Assembly (NCBI GenBank): GCA_018388625.1 | Contig: CP074402.1 | Coordinates: 1,674,001-1,738,000, forward strand | Direction: 5' to 3' | DNA length: 64,000 nucleotides | DNA from: Nocardiopsis eucommiae | Lineage (GTDB): Bacteria; Actinomycetota; Actinomycetes; Streptosporangiales; Streptosporangiaceae | Shown here: piece by piece, positions 21,996-31,508 of the stretch | How positions within the stretch are numbered: position 1 is the stretch's first letter | Layout: each line of letters opens with the position of its first letter | Notes under the pieces: generated by a model | Seen by the model: the letters and a program-made list of their open reading frames with translations, nothing else | What the model was told of the DNA's origin: nothing | Databases searched by the model: none | Program-made: the position numbers and the translations under genes

Positions 21996-22601
21996 TCATG
22001 ACTGCCCCTTGTCACCCACCGGAATGCCGGAACGTAGTTGGGTGATGCTCTCGGTGACGATGTCCGCGAGACTGCTCGACTCGTCACCGAGGGCCCACAC
22101 CTCGATGGAGGTGCGCACGGCCAGACCCGCCGCTTCGGCCAGCAGCCGGGAGGGCAGATCGTCGTCGCCGGTGCGCTCGTGGATCGCCTCGGCGAGGAGT
22201 CTCTTGACGCGTTCGATCGCGGTCAGGTGCTGGGCGAGGATGGTCGGGTTCTCCTTGGTGGCCCGCAGCAGAACGACGACGTCGGCGTGCCTGCCGAACA
22301 TGGCGGACATCTCCACGGGGAGCACGTGGGTCAGGCTGTCCCACACCGGTTCGTCGACCGGGCGGGCACGCAACCCCTCGGCCAGGGACTCCATCCGCGG
22401 GATCACCACCTCGATGATCGCCTCCTCGCGGCAGGAGAAGTAGTTGCGAAAGGTGTTGCCGGAGACGCCGACGCGTGCGGCGACGCTTTCGGGTGTCACG
22501 GCCGCCAGGCCCTCCGTCGCCAGCAACTCCCATGCGGCGCGGGCGAGTGCCGCGCGCGTCCGCCGCTTCTTCGACTCTCGAAGGCCCGGTCGTGGCGTCA
22601 T
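21996..22601 (-). CDS. TetR-family transcriptional regulator
   Basis: 201 residues, intact. N-terminal HTH reads KKRRTRAALARAAWELLATE, VTPESVAARVGVSGNTFRNYF and CREEA. The recognition helix has FRNYF in place of the common FYRHF. It is divergently arranged with the SDR gene at 22816 across a 214-base AT-richer region (about 22610-22660) that includes an imperfect palindrome centred on AATATT. Probable regulator of that SDR; the ligand is unknown. Confidence 0.85.
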   Translation of the reverse strand: MTPRPGLRESKKRRTRAALARAAWELLATEGLAAVTPESVAARVGVSGNTFRNYFSCREEAIIEVVIPRMESLAEGLRARPVDEPVWDSLTHVLPVEMSAMFGRHADVVVLLRATKENPTILAQHLTAIERVKRLLAEAIHERTGDDDLPSRLLAEAAGLAVRTSIEVWALGDESSSLADIVTESITQLRSGIPVGDKGQS

Positions 22602-22815
22602 GATCCCCTCTCCGATTAATGTTGTGAGATTTACAAATATTCATAAGCTGCAAGAAAGATGCCGCAGAGGCCGGTAAGCAGCCTCGCCCGGACACTGCTC
22701 AGCCTCGCACCGGTCAGGGACGCGTTCCTCCCACCGGGCCTTGGCGGGCCACTCCACACGGCGCGGCACGACAGACCGGACCCGACCGCTCCGGGGTTCG
22801 ATGAGGGAGAAGAAC

Positions 22816-23832
22816 ATGAGCAACCACCGAACACCGCTCACCGCTGACAGCACGATCGGTGCATGGCTGGACCGACCCGAAGGCAGAGCGGTCCTGTCCG
22901 GGCTCCTCACCGAGTTCGGGGTCGGTGAGGAGTCCTTCGCGCCCATCCGGAACCTTCCGCTCCAGCACCTCGTCGACCTCAGCCAGGGAGCCCTGGGACA
23001 GGACGTGATCGACGGCCTCGTTCGGCGGGTCAACGACGGGGCCATCCCGGAGAGGACCGCGTCGTCGCGCTGGCGTGAGCGCGTCGTGCCCGGACGGTTC
23101 GTCGACCGCACCGTCATCGTCACCGGTGCCGGATCGGGTATCGGCCGCGCGACCGCGTCACGCGTAGCCCGCGAGGGCGGACGTGTCATCGCCGTGGACA
23201 TCTCCGCCGCAGGGTTGGAGAGTCTGACCGAAGAGCTGGCCGACAGCGACATCGTCCCGGTCGGCGCCGACCTCACCGTGGCGCGCGACATCGACCGCAT
23301 CCTGGATCAGGCCGGGCCGCGTATCGACGGGCTGGCCAACGTCGCGGGCATCGGTGACGACTTCTCCCCGATCCACGAGGTCTCCGACCAGACCTGGGAG
23401 CGGGTCTTCGCCGTCAACGTCGGCGGACTGTTCCGGCTCACCAGGGCCGTGGTCCCGGCGATGCTGGAGGCAGGTCGAGGCTCGATCGTCAACGTGGCCT
23501 CGGAGGCTGCGCTCAAGGGCTCCACCTCCGGGGTCGCCTACACCGCCTCCAAACACGCCGTCGTGGGGATCACCCGCAGCTCGGCGTTCATGTACGGACC
23601 CCACGGCATCCGCGTCAACGCCGTGGCGCCCGGCGGAGTCGCCACCGGCATGGCCGGTCCAGCGGGTGCCTCGGAGTTCGGGCAGGGGAGACTCGGTGAC
23701 TTCATGGCCCTCATCCCGCCGATCGCCCTGCCCGCGCAGCTCGCGGCGTCGATCTCGTTCCTGCTCAGCGACGACGGCGTCAACGTCAACGGGGCCGTGT
23801 TGCCCTCCGACGGCGGCTGGTCCGTGCAGTAG
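22816..23832 (+). CDS. SDR-family oxidoreductase with an N-terminal helical extension
   Basis: 338 residues, intact. Residues from about 100 are a classical SDR: VTGAGSGIGRATA, NVAGIG, the serine in NVASEAALKG, YTASK (catalytic Tyr/Lys) and a C-terminal GGWS end. The first 95 residues are unusual: TADSTIGAWLDRPEGRAVL and a helical stretch ending in VIDGLVRRV. This resembles small helical modules found at the ends of some glycosidases (inference from memory). ATG at 22816 has GAGGGAGAAG upstream. Expected reaction: NAD(P)-dependent alcohol/ketone oxidoreduction; substrate unknown. Confidence 0.82.
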   Translation: MSNHRTPLTADSTIGAWLDRPEGRAVLSGLLTEFGVGEESFAPIRNLPLQHLVDLSQGALGQDVIDGLVRRVNDGAIPERTASSRWRERVVPGRFVDRTVIVTGAGSGIGRATASRVAREGGRVIAVDISAAGLESLTEELADSDIVPVGADLTVARDIDRILDQAGPRIDGLANVAGIGDDFSPIHEVSDQTWERVFAVNVGGLFRLTRAVVPAMLEAGRGSIVNVASEAALKGSTSGVAYTASKHAVVGITRSSAFMYGPHGIRVNAVAPGGVATGMAGPAGASEFGQGRLGDFMALIPPIALPAQLAASISFLLSDDGVNVNGAVLPSDGGWSVQ

Positions 23833-23905
23833 CCCGGAGGAAGGGGAGCCGTGGCGTATCCCGTCCCGCCAGTCCGACGGGGATGACCGCGTTCACCGGA
23901 CTCCC

Positions 23906-24766
23906 TCACGTGGTCCGGGCCGGGGAGAGCGCGTCGCGCAGTCGCTGCAACCCGTCCCGGGCCCGGATGGCCGTGGCCGGGTGGCGCCGGGCGATCTCCG
24001 AGACGAGGGAGTCCGACAGCGCGCAGGCGGCGGTGATCTCCGACGCCGGGGATCCCGCCGTGCTCGGGAGGGGCAGGTACAACACCTCGGGGGAGCGCGG
24101 CGACGGGGGCGCCTGGGAGACGAGCACGACCCGCGCGACCCGGGGCGCGGCCTCCGCGATCAGGTTGTCGATGTCGTTGAACAGGACCCGGGGCGCGACG
24201 ACGATCACCGCGTCCTCGCTCTCCAGGGAGTGGACCTCGTCCGCGAGCGTGTGGCCGCTGCCGGACGCGGCGCGGGACCTCAGGCCGATCCTCCGGAGGC
24301 CGAGACTGAGGTACTCGGCGACGTGGGATCCGGTGCCCAGCCCGTAGACGACGGTCCGCCGCGACGATTCGACGAGGCCGACCGTCTCCTCGAACTCCGC
24401 CTTCGGGAACGACTCGCTGAACTCCAGCAGGACACGTGCGGAGGCGGCCAGGACGGCGCGGGCGGTGCCGTGGGAGGAGACCTCCTCGCCGTGCCCCTCC
24501 AGGGACTTCAGCCGGTCCCGGATCGTGGCCCCCAGACTCCGGCCCGCCCCCACCTGGCTCGCACACGCCTGCTTGAACTCCTTGACCCCCGAGAAGCCCA
24601 GCTTGTGTGCCGTCCGCGTCACCGTCGCCTCACTCGTTCCCGCCATGTCCGCGATCGCGACGGCGGTGCTCGTCGCGAAGCGGAGCGGGTCCTGTTCGGC
24701 CAGCGCGACCACGTTGCGTTCGCTGCGGGTCAGATCGTTCCGGCCCTGGGTGGCGCGGTCTTCCAT
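23906..24766 (-). CDS. RpiR/MurR-family transcriptional regulator
   Basis: About 286 residues, intact. The N-terminal HTH_6 domain reads DLTRSERNVVALAEQ and IADMAGTSEATVTRTAHKLG; the C-terminal SIS (sugar isomerase) domain carries VVYGLGTGSHVAEYLSLGLRRIG and a Rossmann-like sheet. SIS domains normally sense phosphosugars, yet the divergent gene at 25162 encodes an amine oxidase followed by amino-acid transporters. ATG at 24766 is used; GTG at 24775, with GAGAGG upstream, is an equally good start. Confidence 0.85.
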   Translation of the reverse strand: MEDRATQGRNDLTRSERNVVALAEQDPLRFATSTAVAIADMAGTSEATVTRTAHKLGFSGVKEFKQACASQVGAGRSLGATIRDRLKSLEGHGEEVSSHGTARAVLAASARVLLEFSESFPKAEFEETVGLVESSRRTVVYGLGTGSHVAEYLSLGLRRIGLRSRAASGSGHTLADEVHSLESEDAVIVVAPRVLFNDIDNLIAEAAPRVARVVLVSQAPPSPRSPEVLYLPLPSTAGSPASEITAACALSDSLVSEIARRHPATAIRARDGLQRLRDALSPARTT

Positions 24767-25161
24767 GGGGGCCACTTCGTCCTCTCGCTCTCGCTGTTCG
24801 ACGCGGTTCCGAACCGGGTGATCGTGGCGTGTCCGGTTCGGCGCGGCGCACGGGAAGGCCAGCCAACCACGTCGCCCGTCGATCCTCGCCGCCGCACGGG
24901 TCCGTGCTGAGCCTCGGAACGACGCACGCTTCGGGATCACGCCCGGCACGCAGAGCACGGGCACCCCCGTGACCGGGGCTCCGCGGCGCACTGGGCTCAC
25001 TGCTGTTCCCACCGGCCCTCCCAGCGCGGGCGACGGCTTCGTCTGGTTCGCCCGTTCCCGCGCACCCTCCAGTGAAAGTTTTCCAACATATTGACGACAT
25101 GTGTAGGTTCTCCTACGGTGGCCCGCATCACATCGTGTGAACAGCGACGAAGGGCGGGCAC

Positions 25162-26301
25162 ATGATCGCGGAGTACGTCATCGTCGGAGGCGGCGCCTAC
25201 GGCTGTGCCGTGGCCTACCACCTCGCCTCCCAGGGGCGTTCGGTGGTGGTCCTGGAAGCGGTCGGGGTCGGCGGCGGCGCGTCCGGCGGCCCTGGCAAGC
25301 GTGGGGTGCGCGGCAACCGACGCGACCTCAGGGAGTTGCCGCTCCTACGCGAGGCACACCGGCTCTGGCCCCGACTGGCCGACGAACTCGGCGCCGAGAC
25401 CGGCTACGTCCGGAGCGGCTCGGTCTCCCTTATCGAGGAGGAGGTGGTGGGCGGCAGGGGCGGAGTCGTCGCCGCCGAGGCCCACGCGTACACGCAGACG
25501 CGGTTCGGGATTCCCACCGAGGTCTGGGACGGTGCCAGGGTGCGGGAAGTGATCCCCGGACTCTCCGGGAACGTGCGCGCGGCACTCCACGTGCCCGGGG
25601 ACGGGGTCGCCGCCCAGTACCGGACCACCCTCGCCTACGCCGACGCCGCCAGGAGGTCGGGTGCCGTCATCCACGAGGGCGCGAAGGTGCTCGAGTTGCG
25701 GTCCCGACAGGCGGGTCGGCACGCCCGCGTGGTCACGGAGGACGGCAGGGCCGTCGAGGCCGAGCGGGCCGTCCTCCTGGCCGCGAACTCCTCGGTCCCG
25801 GGACTGGTCCGGGAGAACTTCGGCCACGTCGTCCCCGCGTGGACCGTCTACCCGCAGGTCGTCCTCCTACGGCCCGAACACGCCGTGACCCTGCCCCTCC
25901 TGGTGGGCCACGACAGCCGACTCATCTCCGTCAAGTCCCTGGACGGCGGCCTGATCCAGCTCAGCGGCGGCTGGAGGGGGCGGTTCGACCCCGACACCGG
26001 CAGGGGCGAGCCGGTGGAGGCGAACGTGCGGGGGAACATCGCCCAGCTGGAGGCCCTGCTCCCCGCCGCCGGTGAACTGACGCGGGTCTCCGTGCACGTG
26101 GCCAGTCCCGAGACCGCGACGGTCGACCAGATCCCCTTCGTCGACGCGGTTCCGGGCGCCGAGGGCTTCTACCTGGCCACGGGGTGGACGGGGCACGGCT
26201 GGGCCCTGCTCCCCGCCGCCTCCCGGGACATCGCGCACCTCCTCCTCCACGGGACGGCCCCCTCGACCCTGGCCCCCTTCTCCCTCAGCCGCATCCCCTA
26301 A
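25162..26301 (+). CDS. FAD-dependent amino-acid/amine oxidase (DadA/glycine oxidase/sarcosine oxidase type)
   Basis: 379 residues, intact. FAD-binding motif IVGGGAYGCAVAYHLASQG opens the protein, followed by VGVGGGASGGP. The C-terminal part reads IPFVDAVPGAEGFYLATGW and GHGWALLPAASRDIAHLLL, the second FAD-contact typical of the DAO family. Likely oxidises a D-amino acid, glycine, sarcosine or another secondary amine to an imine plus H2O2 or a reduced acceptor. Downstream by 11 bases is a glutamate-type symporter, suggesting a small uptake-and-degradation operon under the divergent RpiR. Confidence 0.85.
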   Translation: MIAEYVIVGGGAYGCAVAYHLASQGRSVVVLEAVGVGGGASGGPGKRGVRGNRRDLRELPLLREAHRLWPRLADELGAETGYVRSGSVSLIEEEVVGGRGGVVAAEAHAYTQTRFGIPTEVWDGARVREVIPGLSGNVRAALHVPGDGVAAQYRTTLAYADAARRSGAVIHEGAKVLELRSRQAGRHARVVTEDGRAVEAERAVLLAANSSVPGLVRENFGHVVPAWTVYPQVVLLRPEHAVTLPLLVGHDSRLISVKSLDGGLIQLSGGWRGRFDPDTGRGEPVEANVRGNIAQLEALLPAAGELTRVSVHVASPETATVDQIPFVDAVPGAEGFYLATGWTGHGWALLPAASRDIAHLLLHGTAPSTLAPFSLSRIP

Positions 26302-26312
26302 GGACCGTTCCC

Positions 26313-27678
26313 ATGCCGGAGCTCATCGAGTTCGACTCCAACGCGCTCAACTCACTCCTCCTCTCGGGCGTCAGCCTGGGGGTCTTCCTCCTCCTTGGCC
26401 TGCTCGTCAGGGCGCTCGTCCCCCTGACCCGGAGGCTGTTCCTCCCCGCGGCCCTGATCGGGGGCTTCCTCGGTCTCGTCTGCGGACAGTACGTCCTGGA
26501 CATCGTCCCGGCCGGAATGTCGGCGACGTGGTCGTCTCTGGCCGGGGTGCTCATCGCGGTCGTGTTCGCCCCGATGCTCCTGGGGCAGAGGCTCCCGCCG
26601 TTCAGGGAGGCGGCCAGGGAGGCGGGCGCGCAGATCTGGATGTCGTACTTCAGCACCTTCGTCCAGGTCGCCGTTCCCGCGCTCCTGGTCTTCGCGGTCC
26701 TGGGGCCGCTGTTCGGGACCGATCCGCTCCTCTCGACCATCTTCGAGGCGTCCTGGTCAGGCGGGCACGGGACCGCCGCGGGGATGGACGAGACGTGGAC
26801 CGCCCTGGGCTGGCCCGACGGCACCCCGCTCGCACTCTTCGCAGCCACGGTCGGGCTGGTGTACGGCGTCGTCATGGGCACCGTTCTCCTCAACATCGCC
26901 GCCAAGCGCGGCCACCTCTCCCACGAGGCGACCGCGCGACAGGTCGAGCAGGCCGACATCCTGGAGGAGGCCGACCAGAACCAGGCGACGACCGGGAGAC
27001 TCCACGCCTCGGCCCTGAGCAACCTCGCCTTCCACGGTTCTCTCATCGCCCTGGCGATCCTGATCGGCTCCCTGTTCAAGCACGTCATCGACCAGGTCGT
27101 CTCCGGGGTGCCGCTCTTCCCCTGGCGATGATCGGCGGCCTCCTCGTCCAACTGGCCATCAGCCGGACCCGCTTCCGGGTGCTCGTCGACAAACCGACGC
27201 TCAACGCCATCGCGGGGGTCGCACTGGACTTCCTGGTCGTCGCGGCCATCGCGTCCCTGGCCGTTCCGATCATGCTGGCGAACTGGATCCCGTTGACCAT
27301 CGTCATGCTCGCGATGGCGGGGGTGAGCGTCCTCATCTACTTCCACGTGGGACCCAGGATCTTCCGCGAGGACTGGGCGGAGAACTCCATCGCCCAGTTC
27401 GGGGCCCAGACGGGTGTCGTCGCGATCGGCCTGATGCTGCTCAGAGCGGCGGATCCGCAGATGAGGTCCAACGCCTACCGGGCCTTCGCGCTGCGCTCCC
27501 CTTCGTCAGCCCCTTCATCGGCGGAGGGCTGATCACGGCCTCCTTCCCGCTCATCGCCGTGCGGTACGGGAACCTCTGGCTCGGCGTGGGCTGCCTGGTG
27601 CTGTGTGCGGTCATGCTGGCGGTCGCCCGACCGTTGGGGCTGTGGAACGCACTTCCACGAGCTCGCCAGGGGGTCTGA
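26313..27678 (+). CDS. GltS-type sodium:glutamate symporter (frameshifted)
   Basis: About 455 residues with 10-12 membrane helices in two similar halves. FLPAALIGGFLGL, SWSGGHGTAAGMDETW and, in the second half, AQFGAQTGVVAIGLML and PFIGGGLITASFPL match the two re-entrant-loop regions of the GltS family. Losses near 27119 and 27495 break the frame; with both restored, the stop is TGA at 27678. Its 3' end then overlaps the convergent BCCT gene by 68 bases. Operon-like with the upstream oxidase. Confidence 0.78.
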
Positions 27679-29228
27679 GGTCCTTCTGCCGGACACCGTC
27701 CTGGTGGTCGTGCTCGCGGAGCCAGCGCACGAGGGACACGGCCACCAGGCTCAGGACGATGATGAGCGGGAACGCCGTCACGACCGACAGGGTCTGCAAC
27801 GCGTCGGTGCCCCCGGCGGACATCACCGAGACCGACACGGCCGCGAGGACGAGGGCCCAGAGCACGCGGTTGAACCGTGAGGGCTCCACTTCGTTGGGAA
27901 GGTCACGGGAGGTCGCCGACCCCATGATGTAGGAGGCGGAGTCCAGCGTCGTGGCCAGGAAGATCAGCAACAGCACCAGGAACAGCGGGGTGATGATCCA
28001 GCTGAGCGGGAAGGCCTCCAGCGTGGCGAAGATGGCCTGGACCGCGCCCTCGGACTCCAGGGTGTCCACGATCGGCGCCTGCCCCCGCAGGTCGAAGGCC
28101 ATGCTGGAGTTGCCGAGCAGCGCGAACGACAGCCAGCAGCCCAGGCTGCCGAAGCCGCACATGCCGATGATGATCTGCCGGACGGTGCGGCCCTTGGAGA
28201 TCTTCGCGCAGAACATGCCCACGAACGGTCCGTAGGAGATCCACCAGCCCCAGTAGAAGACGGTCCAGACCTCCTGGAAACCGGACCCGCCGACGGGATC
28301 GGTGTAGGTGCTCATCCGGACGATGTTCTGGGCGAGCAGCCCGACGCTGTTGGTGAAGGTGTCGATCACGAAGACCGTCGGTCCGACCGCCAGGACCAGG
28401 AGTCCCAGAGCGGCGGCCAGGTAGAGGTTGAGGTTGGCGAGGCGCTTCAGGCCTCGGTGCAGGCCCAGCGCGACACTGCCCGCGAACAGAAGGGTCCACA
28501 GGCCGATGACGACGGTGTTGAGGGCGGCGCCCGGCTCGACACCGAACATGCGGGACGCGCCCTCCGCGATGGTGGGCACGGCCAGGGCGAGGGAGGTCCC
28601 CGCGGCCCCGATCATCCCGAGGATGAAGAGGACGTCGATGACGCGCCCGGGCCAGCGGTCGACGCGGTCGCCGAGCACGCCTCGGCAGGCCTCGCTGAGG
28701 CGGAGACGGCGGATCCGGCGCACGTGGTAGGCGTAGGCGAGGGCGAGGGTCGGGACGCAGAAGACCGCCCAGGCCGTGGGACCCCAGTGGAAGAGGGGTA
28801 GGTGGCCGACCACTCGGCCGCCTCGGTTCCGCGCGGTTCGAGTTGGAACGGGGAGCGGAGTGGTAGTGGGCCCACTCGATGATGCCCCAGTACATGAGGC
28901 CGCCGCCGATCGCGGCGGTGAAGATCATCGCGAGCCAGGTGGGGGTGGAGAACTCGGGGCGGTCGTCGGGGCCGCCCATCCTGATGCGGCCGTAGCGGCT
29001 GAAGACGAGCCAGACGAGCAGGACCGCGAGCCCGGCGACGAACCACATGTACACCCAGCCCAGGTCGGACTGGAGCCAGGAGAGGACGTCGCCGAGCAGG
29101 CGTTCGCCGGTCGTCGGCGCGATCACGAACGGCGCGCTGAAGCCGACGACCATGATCAGCGCGGGCCAGAAGACGGTGTTGTCGATGTTCCAGCGGATGA
29201 CTCGGGTCACCTCCGGGTTCGAGGGCAC
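27611..29228 (-). CDS. BCCT-family (betaine/choline/carnitine) transporter, frameshifted
   Basis: About 538 residues with some 12 membrane helices. The BCCT signature is clear: MYWGIIEWAHYHSAP early, and FYWGWWISYGPFVGMFCAKISKGRTVRQ-like sequence in the core; only the GWW..YGPFVG part is quoted as diagnostic. Frame losses near 28858 and 28804 lie between helices. The start is GTG at 29228. Imports betaine-like quaternary amines, which suits the neighbouring amine oxidase and glutamate symporter. The tail overlaps the convergent GltS gene. Confidence 0.87.
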
Positions 29229-29467
29229 GGGCCATCCAGTTACTACTGTGTTGCGCTTGACTAATCAACCAGTCGGAATCGCATCTGGGGCCTCCGAGCG
29301 GGCCCTCATGGGCTTCGGGGCGCATGAGAACCCTTATGCCCAGGCGCTTCTCGCTATCAGGGAAGCTCGGTCCGATACCTACGTAACGAAGTGACAACCT
29401 CACGCCGTTGCGAAAATCGCCACTCCGGGTGCACACTGGTGGAGTTCGTCCCGGAGGGTCCCGGTCG

Positions 29468-30426
29468 TCACGCCGGACGGGAGGGGTGCTTCGCGGAGGA
29501 GAACTGTCCCGTGGCGACGAGGACCACCACGAGCACGAGCGGGACGATCCACCCGCTCCAGCCCAGGATCGTCGCCTGCGTGGTGTCGACGTGCTCGCCC
29601 GCCGTCGTGAAGAGGAGGAAGGTCCCACCCGCCCCGTTGAACGCGGCGTGCGCCAGGGCCGCGGGCCACACGGATGCCGACCGGAGTCGCAGCCAGCCGA
29701 AGACCGCGCCGACCAGGACGCACATGGTGACCATCGCGGTCAGGCCGAGCCAGCCCGGCGCGTCGGGGTAGTTGTATCCGAGGAGGATGAGCGGGGCGTG
29801 CCACAGGCCCCAGATCACGCCCGAGACCAGCAGGGCCGGGAGCGTACCCAGCGGCATCAGCTTCGGGAGCAGCCACCCTCGCCACCCGAGCTCCTCGCCC
29901 AGCGCGGGGATGAGGTTGACGAACGCCGCCAGGGGAGCACGGCGAGCTGGACGAGGATGAGCGCGCCGAGCGGGATCGGGATCTCGACCCCTCCCGCCTG
30001 CTCGTCCAGGACCTGCTGGAATCCGGAGAGGTTCGCGAAGTCCGCCGGGTACACCCCCAGCAGCGCACCGATCGGCAGCGCCACCAGGACCAGCGCGATG
30101 GACACGAGGATCCCCAGCACGCCGTAGCCGAGCACCCTCCGGACCGGTCTCAGCGGCCACAACCCGAGAGTCCAGGCCTTCTGCTCCGGCCGCTCCACGA
30201 AGAACACCACGACGAGCGCGGCGATCGCGGGGGTCATCATCGTGGCGGTGGCCACCACGGTGAACCAGGGGCTGGCGAGTCCGTCCCCGAACCAGAGCGG
30301 GAGTGCGAGAAGCCAGGCGAGGGCGAACGCGAGAGCGGTGAACACGCCGATGGCGCGCAGGTCCCGGCTGGTCATGCGGGGGCCGCCCCGTTCCGTGGGG
30401 GAGGTGCCCGGAGGTCTGACGGTCAC
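29468..30426 (-). CDS. CPBP-family intramembrane glutamic endopeptidase (frameshifted)
   Basis: About 319 residues with 8 or so membrane helices. The CPBP/Abi motif GEELGWRGWLLPKL (EExxxR) and the histidines in GLWHAPLI and LAHAAFN are the catalytic set. One base is lost near 29938, just before the first motif. GTG at 30426 overlaps the stop of the upstream HTH gene and has GAAGGG ten bases earlier; ATG at 30375 is an alternative. Coupled to the HTH/DUF3887 protein, which probably regulates it or senses with it. Confidence 0.83.
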
Positions 30427-31031
30427 GACTTCTGCCCTTCGAGGATGTGCAGCCCGGCGATGGTGCGGTCGTCGCGGAACGAGATCCGCGCCGTGTAGTC
30501 GCCCGCCTCGAACGCGAGCGGCGTGTTCGTGATCGTCAGGTCACCGGCGCGGGCGACCTCCGGCTCCCCGCGTCCCTCGAAGGCTCCCGAAAGGCCGACG
30601 AGTTGCGCCCACGCGGCCGCGAGCGCGTCCTCCGACAGGCCGTCGCGCATGGTCGGATCCAACCGCTCGGTGACACGTGCCCAGTGCCCTGCGGCGAGGT
30701 CCGCGACCACCGAGGCCGCCAGTTCGGCGACGCCGGGGAGTGGCGTGGTGTTCATGGGTTCTCCAGTCCTGGGATCGATCGGTTTGCCGTAGCGCTGGAA
30801 CGCCGCCTGCCTGCTCACGCCGAGCGCGTCCCCGATGACCTGCCAGGTGGCGCCGTTCTGGCGTGCCTGCTGCACGACGGCACGCACGACGTCGTCGGCC
30901 GCCGTCTGCATGCCCACGGCACGCGCGATCGAGTCGGCCCAGTCGTCGTCCTTGGCCAGGACGCGTGAGGCGAGGAAGGCGTCCATGCGTGCCTTCAGGG
31001 CCCGCAGCGCATTCGTCAATTGCTCTTGCAC
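30423..31031 (-). CDS. HTH DNA-binding protein with DUF3887-like C-terminal domain
   Basis: 202 residues, intact. The N-terminal half has a helix-turn-helix, NGATWQVIGDALGVSRQAAFQRYGKP, of which GDALGVSRQAAFQRY is the recognition unit. The C-terminal half (LAASVVADLAAGHWARV... to the end) resembles DUF3887, a small alpha/beta domain. The GTG start at 31031 lies directly against a perfect 19-base palindrome, leaving no room for a ribosome binding site. The gene is coupled to the CPBP protease. Likely autoregulator of this two-gene operon. Confidence 0.78.
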   Translation of the reverse strand: MQEQLTNALRALKARMDAFLASRVLAKDDDWADSIARAVGMQTAADDVVRAVVQQARQNGATWQVIGDALGVSRQAAFQRYGKPIDPRTGEPMNTTPLPGVAELAASVVADLAAGHWARVTERLDPTMRDGLSEDALAAAWAQLVGLSGAFEGRGEPEVARAGDLTITNTPLAFEAGDYTARISFRDDRTIAGLHILEGQKS

Positions 31032-31032
31032 A

Positions 31033-31051
31033 TGTAAAGCATAGCTTTACA
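31033..31051. promoter_or_regulatory. Perfect palindrome TGTAAAGC-ATA-GCTTTACA
   Basis: Eight-base arms with a three-base centre, immediately upstream of the GTG start of the HTH gene (one base between). It is AT-rich for this genome and includes -10-like sequence on the minus strand. Best read as the operator of the adjacent HTH protein overlapping a promoter; the transcript may be leaderless or nearly so. Confidence 0.6.
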
Positions 31052-31508
31052 AACAGGCCGTGCGTCAAGTGGACGAGCGCAACAGGGGCCCGGGCAGGCG
31101 TCCTCGGCCACGCCGGACCGGGGATGAGGTGTGTCAACGAGTCCCGGTGGTCGAACCGATTGCGTCACTGGCGCGCGGAGTCGCCGCACGCACGGAGGCG
31201 TACGCGCGTAGCCCTGACTCCTGGCCGGGACGAACTGTCTACGTCGCGCTCACCGGTGGGGGCGGCTCAGGGGATCGGTCCCACCGGGACGCCGCTGGGG
31301 AGCTTGCTGGGTGGCGTACGCGGCGGGAAGGAAGAGCTCGCTCAGCGCCGACCGGCCGCCGGGGACGTGCCTGTGCCAGCCGAGTTCTCGACCTGCGGAG
31401 CCCGGGATGACGAACTGCGGCACGATGAAGGGAGGTGGCTGGTGCCGGTCTGGAACCAGCGTCGCAAGACCATCCCCTTCGGGAGAACCGGAGCGGACGT
31501 CTTCACCG
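31052..31508. other. Intergenic region with one copy of a 26-bp repeat
   Basis: 457 bases without a supportable gene between the HTH gene and the lipoprotein 3' end. It contains the first copy of a 26-bp exact repeat (31106-31131). Base composition is less biased than in the coding neighbours. Nothing else recognised. Confidence 0.4.
31106..31131. repeat. 26-bp exact direct repeat, copy 1
   Basis: Begins GGCCACGCCGGACC and ends GATGAGGTG; identical to 32212-32237 in the same orientation, 1,106 bases apart. The pair brackets the lipoprotein gene. Both copies are preceded by similar but not identical sequence. Confidence 0.75.

Noticed and set aside
29257..29268. TTGA-CTAA-TCAA as a BetI-like operator upstream of the BCCT gene
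   Set aside because: Arms are only 4 bp and no BetI-type regulator is adjacent; too weak to report as a feature.
31250..31508. C-terminal extension of the lipoprotein to 31250
   Set aside because: Sequence after the C run near 31545 has no lipoprotein-like character, whereas the neighbouring frame gives a familiar short ending at 31509.
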